The notes under the pieces were generated by a model. It had not been told where the DNA came from. It worked only from the letters and a program-made list of their open reading frames with translations, and ran no database searches. A program made the position numbers and the translations under genes. Below are positions 16,653 through 24,942 of a stretch of DNA of 64,000 bases, piece after piece (positions within the stretch are counted from its first letter, which is position 1; the number at the start of each line of letters is the position of its first letter). The stretch is from CAYZMS01 sp964479625 (GTDB lineage: Bacteria; Bacteroidota; Bacteroidia; Chitinophagales; Saprospiraceae): NCBI GenBank assembly GCA_964479625.1, contig CAYZMS010000022.1:1-64000 (forward strand), read 5' to 3'.

Positions 16653-18071
16653 ATGGCGCGTAGGCGCCGATGGGACACCCTGCAATATCAACTGGCCGAT
16701 TTTCTCACGGCTATGTTGGTGTGGGCCCTTTTCTTTTTATACCGTAAACAGGTGGAAGGTACCCCCTTGACAGATGAGATCTTTCAGGATGCCAATTTTT
16801 GGTTGGGGATCCCTCTCGTTCCTTTGGGTTGGATGCTGTTCTATTTCATTTTCGACCGCTATCACGACATCTACAGGCTTTCCCGTTTGGCTACACTTAC
16901 CCGCACCCTATTCCTTAGTTTTTTTGGAGCAATACTCCTGTTCTTTACCCTTTTATTGGATGATTTTGTAACCGATTATCGAACCTATTATACTTCCTTC
17001 CTGACCTTATTTGGCCTGCATTTCTTTCTAACTGCATTTCTCCGGATGCTCTTACTTACCCGAGCAAGCAGGCGGTTGAAAGCAGGGGAGATTACCTATA
17101 ACACCCTTATGATCGGGGGTAATCAAAATGCAGTTGAACTTTTTCAGGAGCTTGAACAACGGAATAAAAAGCTGGGAAATGCCTTTGTTGGTTTCATCGA
17201 TACCAACGGGGAAAGTACAAATGAATTAAAGGCCTACATGCCCAAACTCGGGAAGATCGAAAAGATCGGGAGGGTCATCGAAGAGCATTATGTGGAAGAG
17301 GCAATTATTGCGATCGAAACCTCCGAGCACAACCGTCTTCGGGAGATCTTGAACCTATTATTCGACTATAGCAAGCAGGTGTTGGTCAAGATCATTCCTG
17401 ATATGTACGATATTATGTTGGGAAGTGTGAAAATGAATCATGTTTACGGGGCTGTTCTTATCGAGATCCGGCAGGAGTTGATGCCCCGTTGGCAACAAAT
17501 CATCAAGCGACTTATTGATATAACAGTTGCAACACTCTGCCTGCTTTTGCTGGCTCCCCTCTACGCTTGCGTAGCTTTGCGCGTCCGATGGTCCTCTCCG
17601 GGACCGATCATTTTTGAGCAGGAAAGAATTGGTCTGGACGGTAAGCCCTTCACGATATATAAGTTTCGTTCTATGTATGTAGATGCGGAAGCCCGGGGCC
17701 CTCAGCTTTCTTCGGATACGGATAGTCGCTGCACTCCCTGGGGTAGTTTTATGCGCAAATGGCGCTTGGATGAGACCCCTCAATTCTGGAATGTCCTGAA
17801 AGGAGATATGGCTTTGGTAGGCCCCCGCCCAGAGAGACAGTTTTATATCAACCAAATTATGGAACGGGCGCCGCACTACCGGCACTTGCTAAAAGTCCGG
17901 CCGGGGATTACTTCCTGGGGGCAGGTAAAATATGGTTACGCTTCCAACGTGGATCAAATGGTCCAGCGCTTGAAATTTGATATTCTTTATATTGAAAACA
18001 TGACCCTTTCCCTGGATTTCAAAATCTTGTTCTACACGGTACTGGTTATTCTGCAAGGCAAGGGCAAATAA
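16653..18071 (+). CDS. Exopolysaccharide-type polyprenyl glycosylphosphotransferase
   Basis: A 472-residue inner membrane enzyme that transfers a sugar phosphate from a nucleotide sugar to undecaprenyl phosphate, starting a surface polysaccharide repeat unit. It has four N-terminal helices (about 11-32, 50-67, 85-105, 113-133), a CoA-binding-like cytoplasmic domain (about 145-275) and the bacterial sugar transferase domain (284-472) with FEQERIG, YKFRSM, LDETPQFWNV and LVGPRPE motifs. The open frame extends upstream to 16539 inside the previous gene, but the ATG at 16653 gives a normal basic N-terminus before helix one and avoids the overlap. It ends only 11 bases from the convergent RND gene. 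Confidence 0.92.
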   Translation: MARRRRWDTLQYQLADFLTAMLVWALFFLYRKQVEGTPLTDEIFQDANFWLGIPLVPLGWMLFYFIFDRYHDIYRLSRLATLTRTLFLSFFGAILLFFTLLLDDFVTDYRTYYTSFLTLFGLHFFLTAFLRMLLLTRASRRLKAGEITYNTLMIGGNQNAVELFQELEQRNKKLGNAFVGFIDTNGESTNELKAYMPKLGKIEKIGRVIEEHYVEEAIIAIETSEHNRLREILNLLFDYSKQVLVKIIPDMYDIMLGSVKMNHVYGAVLIEIRQELMPRWQQIIKRLIDITVATLCLLLLAPLYACVALRVRWSSPGPIIFEQERIGLDGKPFTIYKFRSMYVDAEARGPQLSSDTDSRCTPWGSFMRKWRLDETPQFWNVLKGDMALVGPRPERQFYINQIMERAPHYRHLLKVRPGITSWGQVKYGYASNVDQMVQRLKFDILYIENMTLSLDFKILFYTVLVILQGKGK

Positions 18072-18088
18072 GTGGGAAGCCCTTATTT
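18066..18088. terminator. Possible bidirectional hairpin over two stop codons
   Basis: AAATAAG (18066-18072) and CTTATTT (18082-18088) form a short stem over a 9-base loop. The arms contain the stop codons of the two convergent genes, which are only 11 bases apart. The stem is A/T-rich and weak, so this is a tentative terminator. Confidence 0.35.
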
Positions 18089-21000
18089 TGAGTCGTCCTC
18101 CTTTTCCGCTGTGATCCGGAACAGCATTTTATAAAGGACCGGTACAAACAATAAAGTAATTACCGTAGCGAACAACAGCCCGATCATGATCGAAAGGGCC
18201 ATGGGTTCCCACATCAGGCCACCACCCAGGTAAAGGGGGATCAGGCCGAGAGAGGTGGTAAAAGTAGTCAACAAAATTGGGCGAAAACGTTGCTGAGAAC
18301 CATCAATTATCGATTGCCAGGGCGACTTGCCTAAATCCTCCTCTTCAATTCTTATACGGTCGATTAGAACAATGGCATTGTTGATCACAATACCGGCCAG
18401 GGAAATGATCCCAAGGAAAGCCATAAATCCGAAATAGGATCCAAAGAGCTTCAATCCCAGTACTACTCCGATGATCCCTAATGGAATAGTGGAAAGAATG
18501 ATCAGGGTTTTTCGATAGGAATTAAACTGACCTACTAACAACAAAAGAATGATAAAGCCGGCCAAAGGCAGCTGCTCCGCTACGGCACCCATAGCTTCTG
18601 CACTTTGTTCGCTTTCCCCTCCCAGTTCATATTCATATCCGGCTGGCCATTCCTGCTGCATGGAATCGATTGCAGCGATAAGCGGCCCCGTGATTTCTCT
18701 GGCTGTAAAACCCTCCTTGGCATCGCAGCTAACAGTTATGGTACGAACGAGATCATATCGTAAGATTTTAGCGTAGTCAAATTCGATCCGTATATCGGCT
18801 ACTTGCACCAGGGGCACATTGCGTCCCGTGCTTTGAGAAAAGATATTCAAGCTTTCCAGTTGGTTCACATCCCATTCCTGACTTCCTTCGGTCCGCATGA
18901 TAATTGGGATATTATCTCCGCCTTCCCTAAAAGCACCTGCGTCATAGCCTGAAAGGGCAGTACGCAGAGAAATGGCAATGTCCTGATTGGTAACGCCTGC
19001 TGAATTAGCTTTATCCTCGTCAATATCAATTACTACCTTCTTGATCTTGGGGCCCCAGTCGTCCTTGATATTCTTGGTAATGGGCAGGTCGTTCATTTGC
19101 AGTTTGATCTGCTCGGCAATATCAAATAGCACATTGGGATCATCTCCGGAAATGCGCACTTCCACATCTGCTCCTCCACCTCCGCCTCCCGCGAGCGGAC
19201 CTGCCACTACTTCGGCATCTGGAAGGTTCAGGAAGGAAAATCGGTCTATAGCCTGAACCACCATACTGTTATCCTCAAAACTGCTGGTGTTCACCAGAAA
19301 GTGGCCGTAGCCGGTATTGGCTTCACCGGGCTGGTAACCCAGGTCATAGGATTCGGGACCCTCAGAAATGAAGGCCGTCCAACTCTCAATGCCTGCAGTT
19401 CTCGAATCATTAATGAGGAGCGAATCCTGGAAAAATTCTTCCATAAGGGCAACCACCTCTTCGGTCCGTTCGATCTTGGTCCCCAGGGGAAGGTTGAGGT
19501 CGACGGTGATGAGGTTTCGGTCACTATCCGGAAAAAAGATGAATGGGAGAGTGGTAAACAATACCAGGCTTCCAATAAATGCTCCCACCAGTATTAGGGT
19601 AAATAGGGTGGAGTTCCCCAATGCCCAAAATAAGAGCTTTTTGTATTGGGCGTTGAGGTTGTCGAAAAGTGCGTCCAGGCCTTTGGACTTTTCCCCTTCT
19701 TTTTTCACATTAACGCGAATGAAGGCTACCCCCAGCATGGAGATCACCGTCATGGCCATCAACCAGGAGGAAAGTAAGGCCAGGGTGATCACCACGAAGA
19801 TAGGCCCCATGATCTCCGACATGACGTCTTCTGCCAGGAAAAAGGAAACAAAGGCAGCGGAAGTGGTCAGAGAGGAAACCAGTAGCGGGATGATCAGTTC
19901 CTTGCAGGAGTCAATGGCGGATTGCCTGGCGGAAAGCCCATTTTCCATCTTAACCATGATCGATTCGGAAACTACAATGGCATTGTCGACCAACAAGCCC
20001 AGGGCCATGATCAGCGCAGCCAGGGAAACCTGATTCAGCCCTATATTTAATAGCCCCATTAACCAAAGGGTCATGATCATGGTAATTGGAATGAGAGCAG
20101 CCACCACCAGACCAGTGCGCAGCCCCAGGAAAATCAACATTACGGCTAATACCACTATGATCGACTGGACGACGTTTCCAACGAAATCATTGATCTTTTC
20201 CTGCACGTAATAATCCCCATCTGCCACGCGAAATACCTGCACCCCGACAGGTAAAACCTGGTTATATTCGATGATTTTTTCGTCTATAGCTTTACCAAGC
20301 TCAACAATATTGGCCCCCTCTTTCAAGGAGGCGGCCACTACCAGGCCGGGCTTGCCATTGATCTTGACAATGCGGGCGACCGGGTTTTTATAAGCCCGGG
20401 TAATATGGGTAATATCTCCCAGTTTTATGGTCTCTCCCTGGGATCCAATAGGAATGACGGTATTCTTGATATCGCTTAGGCCTTCGAAATTACCCGTAGG
20501 TTCAAGGACGATCCTCTGTTCCTCCAGAACAACCTCTCCGCCCGGGAAAACAATGTTGGTGGCCTGGATCATATTTCCCAGTTGGCCTGCACTAATGCCT
20601 AACTGAGCCAGGCGTGCATTATCGAATTCTACATAGATCTGTTCATCCTGTATCCCGCTGATCTCCACCTCTGCGGCATCCTCCAGTTTGATAAAATCGT
20701 CCCGGATGTCTTCTGCATACTCTTTCAACTTCGCGAAGGGAACGCCATCGCTTTCCAAACCGACCTGGATACCGTAAGTATCGCCAAGTCCGTCATCCTG
20801 AACGTCCGGGCCAATTATGTCGGAGGGGAGTTCGTCTTCAATATCCTCCAGTTTCCGACGCAGGCGGTCCCAAATGGGTTGCAGGTCTTCCTCTACTATG
20901 CTCGGTACGATCTCTACACTGACTACGGATAGGCCGGTCCTGCTTTCACTGGTAACGGTTTTCAATTCAGCTAGCTCCTGTACGACTTCTTCGATGGGAT

Positions 21001-21193
21001 CTGTAACTAATTCTTCGACCCGTTCTGGGGATGCTCCGGGGAAATTGGTGACAATTGCACAGACCCGGATGGTGAAGGGAGGCATGGCGTCACGGGAAAG
21101 ATTCTTGTAAGTGACAAAGCCTAAAACCATAATAACTACGACTACCATGACGGTTAGTCGGTTATTGTCCAGAGCGAGTTTGGTTAAGTTCAT
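18083..21193 (-). CDS. RND efflux permease (HAE1/AcrB type)
   Basis: A 1036-residue inner membrane proton-driven exporter, of full family length. One membrane helix lies near residue 10-30, then a large periplasmic domain, six helices around 335-535, a second periplasmic half with a glycine-rich GGGGGGAD loop near 665, and the last helices from about 865. The proton-relay helix reads GLLVDNAIVVSE, keeping the first Asp of the AcrB D-D pair and replacing the second with Asn, as seen in many HAE1 proteins. It is last in an operon with a membrane fusion protein (22-base gap) and a TolC-type protein. Substrate range is not deducible. Confidence 0.95.
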   Translation of the reverse strand: MNLTKLALDNNRLTVMVVVVIMVLGFVTYKNLSRDAMPPFTIRVCAIVTNFPGASPERVEELVTDPIEEVVQELAELKTVTSESRTGLSVVSVEIVPSIVEEDLQPIWDRLRRKLEDIEDELPSDIIGPDVQDDGLGDTYGIQVGLESDGVPFAKLKEYAEDIRDDFIKLEDAAEVEISGIQDEQIYVEFDNARLAQLGISAGQLGNMIQATNIVFPGGEVVLEEQRIVLEPTGNFEGLSDIKNTVIPIGSQGETIKLGDITHITRAYKNPVARIVKINGKPGLVVAASLKEGANIVELGKAIDEKIIEYNQVLPVGVQVFRVADGDYYVQEKINDFVGNVVQSIIVVLAVMLIFLGLRTGLVVAALIPITMIMTLWLMGLLNIGLNQVSLAALIMALGLLVDNAIVVSESIMVKMENGLSARQSAIDSCKELIIPLLVSSLTTSAAFVSFFLAEDVMSEIMGPIFVVITLALLSSWLMAMTVISMLGVAFIRVNVKKEGEKSKGLDALFDNLNAQYKKLLFWALGNSTLFTLILVGAFIGSLVLFTTLPFIFFPDSDRNLITVDLNLPLGTKIERTEEVVALMEEFFQDSLLINDSRTAGIESWTAFISEGPESYDLGYQPGEANTGYGHFLVNTSSFEDNSMVVQAIDRFSFLNLPDAEVVAGPLAGGGGGGADVEVRISGDDPNVLFDIAEQIKLQMNDLPITKNIKDDWGPKIKKVVIDIDEDKANSAGVTNQDIAISLRTALSGYDAGAFREGGDNIPIIMRTEGSQEWDVNQLESLNIFSQSTGRNVPLVQVADIRIEFDYAKILRYDLVRTITVSCDAKEGFTAREITGPLIAAIDSMQQEWPAGYEYELGGESEQSAEAMGAVAEQLPLAGFIILLLLVGQFNSYRKTLIILSTIPLGIIGVVLGLKLFGSYFGFMAFLGIISLAGIVINNAIVLIDRIRIEEEDLGKSPWQSIIDGSQQRFRPILLTTFTTSLGLIPLYLGGGLMWEPMALSIMIGLLFATVITLLFVPVLYKMLFRITAEKEDDSK

Positions 21194-21215
21194 ATCCCTG
21201 TTTTTTCAAACCGGT

Positions 21216-22394
21216 TTAATCTTCCAGCAAGCTAACCTGCATGCCAGCCAATAAGGTGTTTAGTCCTGCGGTTGCTACGATTTCATCCTTTTGCAGGCCG
21301 CTCATGATCTCCATTCCTACCGAGTTTAGGGCACCCACTTCTACCGGACGCTTTTCAACCTGGTAACTCTCTCCATTCGGTTTTAAAACATAGACGAAGG
21401 CACCACCGGGGCCTTCCGCTACAGAAGAGGGGGGGACAGACAGGTGGTTTACCCCACTGCTATTTTGTGAATCGAAAGAGAAGGTGACATTGGCCGCCAT
21501 CCCCGGCCGGATATTTTCACTGTAATTCAGCAGGCTCACGATTACCGGATAAGTCGGGGCAGAACCTGTGGCGTAGGCTACCTCCTTGACCACTCCACTA
21601 AAATTCTGCCCTGGCAAGCTCGAAAACACGATGCTCACTTCCTGACTTGGCCTTACTTTGGAGATGACCACATCCGGGATGCCTACTTTTACTTCGGGTG
21701 CAGACTCGGCTCCCAGTGATACGATGGGGGTTCCGGGGCTTACCAGCTCGTTCTCTTCTACCATAACATTGGTCACAATGCCATCAAAGGGCGCACTGAG
21801 CCGGGTATAAGCGATTTGATTTCGGGCGGAGTTCACCTGTTCTGCAGAGGCACTTACCTGCGAGCTGGCGGCCTCCAGATTGGCTAGGGCCGCTTCATAC
21901 TGGGCCTCGGCTGTTTCATAATTGCTCTTGGCCGCTTCAAATTCAGCAAGAGAGACACTATTGTTGGCATAAAGATTTTCAATACGTTCGTAATTCGACC
22001 GGGCATTGATCAAAACGGTTTGGGCACTTTTGATCTGGGCCTCCGCAGAAATGTACTGAGCATCTGAGCCTTTAGCCTGGGCTACTGCCTGGTTGGCCTG
22101 GATATTCAGGTCCACCGGGTCAATGGCCGCAACCAGGGTACCCTTTCGCACCCGGTCGCCTAATTCGACCGGCAGCTGATTCAGGATACCCCCGACCTGG
22201 AAACTTAGCGTAGTCTCGGTCTCTGATTGGGCGGTCCCTGAGAAAGTGTGCATTTCTGCTCCACTCGTCTCTTTTACTTTGGCATAGTACACTGGTCGCA
22301 GGGGTTCCTCTGTTGCTGCGGTTTGATTTTTGCCGCAGGACGCTACCAGAAAAGAGCCGAGCAATAAAATACAGAGTGTTCGAAAGCTATTCAT
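21216..22394 (-). CDS. RND efflux periplasmic adaptor (membrane fusion lipoprotein)
   Basis: A 392-residue adaptor linking the RND permease to its outer membrane channel. The chosen ATG at 22394 starts MNSFRTLCILLLGSFLVASC, with Cys20 as lipid anchor; the frame extends 17 codons upstream but without signal character. Domain order is a beta-barrel/lipoyl half (FQVGGILNQLPVELGDRVRKG), a long alpha-helical hairpin rich in Ala and Gln (about 95-180), the second lipoyl half (LSAPFDGIVTNVMVEENELV), then beta-barrel and membrane-proximal domains. It lies between the TolC-fusion gene (50-base gap) and the permease. Confidence 0.93.
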   Translation of the reverse strand: MNSFRTLCILLLGSFLVASCGKNQTAATEEPLRPVYYAKVKETSGAEMHTFSGTAQSETETTLSFQVGGILNQLPVELGDRVRKGTLVAAIDPVDLNIQANQAVAQAKGSDAQYISAEAQIKSAQTVLINARSNYERIENLYANNSVSLAEFEAAKSNYETAEAQYEAALANLEAASSQVSASAEQVNSARNQIAYTRLSAPFDGIVTNVMVEENELVSPGTPIVSLGAESAPEVKVGIPDVVISKVRPSQEVSIVFSSLPGQNFSGVVKEVAYATGSAPTYPVIVSLLNYSENIRPGMAANVTFSFDSQNSSGVNHLSVPPSSVAEGPGGAFVYVLKPNGESYQVEKRPVEVGALNSVGMEIMSGLQKDEIVATAGLNTLLAGMQVSLLED

Positions 22395-22444
22395 AAGGCA
22401 TTGAGCTTTAGGCGGGCCTTCCGCATATTGTTTGTATGCATTCA

Positions 22445-24811
22445 TTATCGGGTCAGACGATATTGTTGAAACCGGAGGAAAAAGTCAGCAGCCTCTTCCG
22501 GCGGTGCCAGGAAGAGGTAGTAACCGGTCGACCGTTCCAGGGCAAATATATCAGCAAGGAGTTGATAAGCTGCATTAGTAGCAGCGATCTCAGCTGCCAG
22601 TGCGGCATTCTGGGCATCGATCAAGGAAGTAATGCCAATCGTTCCCTCTGAATAATTGTCTTGTACCAGTTCAAAGTTTTTCTGAGCAGATTCACTGGAA
22701 ATTCTGGTGAGCAGTACATTGTTAAAGGATGCCCCTGTTGCGATCATATTGGACCGAACGATCTGCTCCAGGGTGTTGCGCAGGTCAGCTTCCTGGTCTT
22801 CCAACTGCAGGAGGCCCAATTTGCCTTGTTCCACCGCCCGGTTCCTGGCAAACCCCTGAAAGATCGGTAACTGTGCAGATGCTCCTATTTGCCAGGTGGG
22901 ATCATCCGGGGGAGGAGGAATGAATTCAGGTGCCTTGACAGGATCGAAACGTTTAATTACGTAATCCAGCCCGGCAGACACTCCAATGGTAGGCAAGTAG
23001 AAAGATCGTTTCTGAGACCGTAATGCCCGCTCCTGAATAGCCTGGGCAAGGTCGATCTGTTGAAGCTCAGGGAGGTCATTAAAGGCTTCCTGGACCAGAA
23101 AGTCGGCAAAGACTTCCAGATCACCGGGGTTTTCCAGCAAGGCGAATAAGCGGCTATCCAATATCTGAATAATGCTGTCGGCTTCTGGCGTATCGATCGT
23201 TTCGAATTCCTGGCTAATGGGCCGGTTGAGCAAGCGGTTTAGGTTAAACCTTGCCTGCTGCAATTGCACCAGTGTCTGATTAAGGTCAACGTTATTATTG
23301 GCCAGCTCCGATTCCCATCGGTAGACATCGGCAGAAGAGGTGGTCCCGACCTCTTCCTTTATTTTGGCAATATCAAAGTTCGTACGGGTAACCCCAATGT
23401 TCTGGTTTTGAAGGTCCACAAAAGCTTGTGCCTGTAAAACGGCGATATAAGCCTGGGCAACATCCAGGATGACATCCAGTTCTGTTTCGTTCTGGGCGGC
23501 CCGGGTACTTTCCAGGCGCATTTTTTCGATCGCGATATTGGCCATAGCCGGTTCATTGAGCAAGAGCTGACCAAGGGTCCCACCAGCACTTAAGTTCCCA
23601 CTTTGGCCAATATTTCCGAAAGAGGATTCGGCAGTGAAATCATCCGTTAGCGCATAAGTCGCGGAAGCGCCGATCTGGGGGAGGTAGTTGCTGGTGGCAA
23701 TGCCGACGTCTTGTTGAACAATCTCCGTTTCGGTGGCCGCTATTCGGTAGCCCAGGTTTTCCTGCAGGCCTTCGGCAATAGCCGATCGCAGGCTAATGTA
23801 ATTTTCGGTATAGACAGCCCCGACCTTTAGCAGACTAGCCCGGGCTAAAAGATCCCAATCGGCATAAATACTAATTCGTTTTGCGGTTTGGTTGTTCAGG
23901 AAAAGATTGTTGGTGTAGATCGGCATTTCAACCGAGAGGTCCTCTGCCGACTGGCCCTCCGCAATTTTCATGGCTGCCAAAGCGATCCGGCGTGGTAGTT
24001 TATTTAGGTTTTCATCTGCTCCATAGGCACCATATACCCCCATTTCAACCATAGGTTTATCCAACAGGGAAAACGACGGCAATTTGCGGGCATTAATACT
24101 ATCGATCAGTATTTGAAGCTGGTCATCCTCGTAGATATTGAATAGGGGCAAGAAATAAACGGCGTCTGTACCCTCCGGAAGGGCCGCCATGGTTTGTGCA
24201 GGGTCGGGTTGGGCAGCAATGAGTTCAAAATCGGAAGGGACGACTGCTGTCATCAGTGTTCCTAAGTTCAGCGTGGGGCTTGTGACCAGGGGCTCGCCAA
24301 TAATGGCTAATTGCTCGTAGGGGTATATTTCGTATAAGGTGGCAAGGCCCTCACTGGGGTCGAAAGGGGATTCGAGATAAGTGAAATTGGGGACCCCTGA
24401 GACCCCATCCTCTGACTTGAGAGCGGGGAGGACACTGCTCTTCGGCAGAACTACGCCAGCTATGGTAGGAACAGGGTAATCAGCCCTGTTCGAAAGCAGT
24501 AAGCTGGTGAAAAGGTTGGCTCCGATAATCAGGTCTACTGTTTCATCTTCGTAGGCCGCATCGATCAGGGTTTGTAGTTCTTCCAGATCTCCATTGGTAA
24601 ACCTTAAATCAAAATCCAGATCAAACCTGGGCCCCAGAAGAACCGATATTTCCTCTTTTATGGTGCTTTCAAAGGTAGTATCCCGATCGCTTTGGCCTTC
24701 TGAAAGGATAACGATCTTGAAAGGAGGCCTGATTTGCCCGTAAAGCAGAGAGGAAGGAAATAAAAAAAGGGAAAAGAGGAGCAGGCGGCCAACTAATGGG
24801 ATAGAGGACAT
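22445..24811 (-). CDS. Solute-binding domain fused to TolC-type outer membrane channel
   Basis: A 788-residue protein, nearly twice the usual TolC length. The ATG at 24811 gives a Sec signal peptide (residues 1-26, ending LLYGQ). Residues about 30-330 have the alternating alpha/beta pattern of an ABC-transporter substrate-binding domain (KIVILSEGQSD; VDLIIGANLFT; TIAGVVLP; GTDAVYFLPLFN; VEMGVYGAYG), resembling the ABC_sub_bind group. Residues about 345-788 are a TolC outer membrane factor with two repeats, each starting with a long helix (ISLRSAIAEGLQENLGYR; ERALRSQKRSFYLPTIGVSAG) and the NLNRLLNRPI motif. It is the first gene of the RND operon. The join is within one unbroken frame. Confidence 0.88.
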   Translation of the reverse strand: MSSIPLVGRLLLFSLFLFPSSLLYGQIRPPFKIVILSEGQSDRDTTFESTIKEEISVLLGPRFDLDFDLRFTNGDLEELQTLIDAAYEDETVDLIIGANLFTSLLLSNRADYPVPTIAGVVLPKSSVLPALKSEDGVSGVPNFTYLESPFDPSEGLATLYEIYPYEQLAIIGEPLVTSPTLNLGTLMTAVVPSDFELIAAQPDPAQTMAALPEGTDAVYFLPLFNIYEDDQLQILIDSINARKLPSFSLLDKPMVEMGVYGAYGADENLNKLPRRIALAAMKIAEGQSAEDLSVEMPIYTNNLFLNNQTAKRISIYADWDLLARASLLKVGAVYTENYISLRSAIAEGLQENLGYRIAATETEIVQQDVGIATSNYLPQIGASATYALTDDFTAESSFGNIGQSGNLSAGGTLGQLLLNEPAMANIAIEKMRLESTRAAQNETELDVILDVAQAYIAVLQAQAFVDLQNQNIGVTRTNFDIAKIKEEVGTTSSADVYRWESELANNNVDLNQTLVQLQQARFNLNRLLNRPISQEFETIDTPEADSIIQILDSRLFALLENPGDLEVFADFLVQEAFNDLPELQQIDLAQAIQERALRSQKRSFYLPTIGVSAGLDYVIKRFDPVKAPEFIPPPPDDPTWQIGASAQLPIFQGFARNRAVEQGKLGLLQLEDQEADLRNTLEQIVRSNMIATGASFNNVLLTRISSESAQKNFELVQDNYSEGTIGITSLIDAQNAALAAEIAATNAAYQLLADIFALERSTGYYLFLAPPEEAADFFLRFQQYRLTR

Positions 24812-24871
24812 TTTCAGACAGTTTTTCAGTGTGATTAACCCACTTTCTGATCCAGTTACAGGTATTGGATT

Positions 24872-24879
24872 CAAAAGTA
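24872..24879 (-). promoter_or_regulatory. Candidate -7 element (Bacteroidota type) of the RND operon
   Basis: On the - strand this octamer reads TACTTTTG, matching the Bacteroidota -7 consensus TAnnTTTG, about 60 bases upstream of the TolC-fusion start. No clear -33 TTG partner is present at the expected spacing, so support is weak. Confidence 0.25.
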
Positions 24880-24942
24880 AGATAAAAAAGTCTAATTTTT
24901 TAAATCCCTTCCTTTCTCTTCTTGCGTAGGTCTAATGGAATG

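Noticed and set aside
19368..20033. 221-codon + strand open frame opposite the RND permease
   Set aside because: Ser/Arg-rich composition with no fold-like pattern; the - strand permease is certain.
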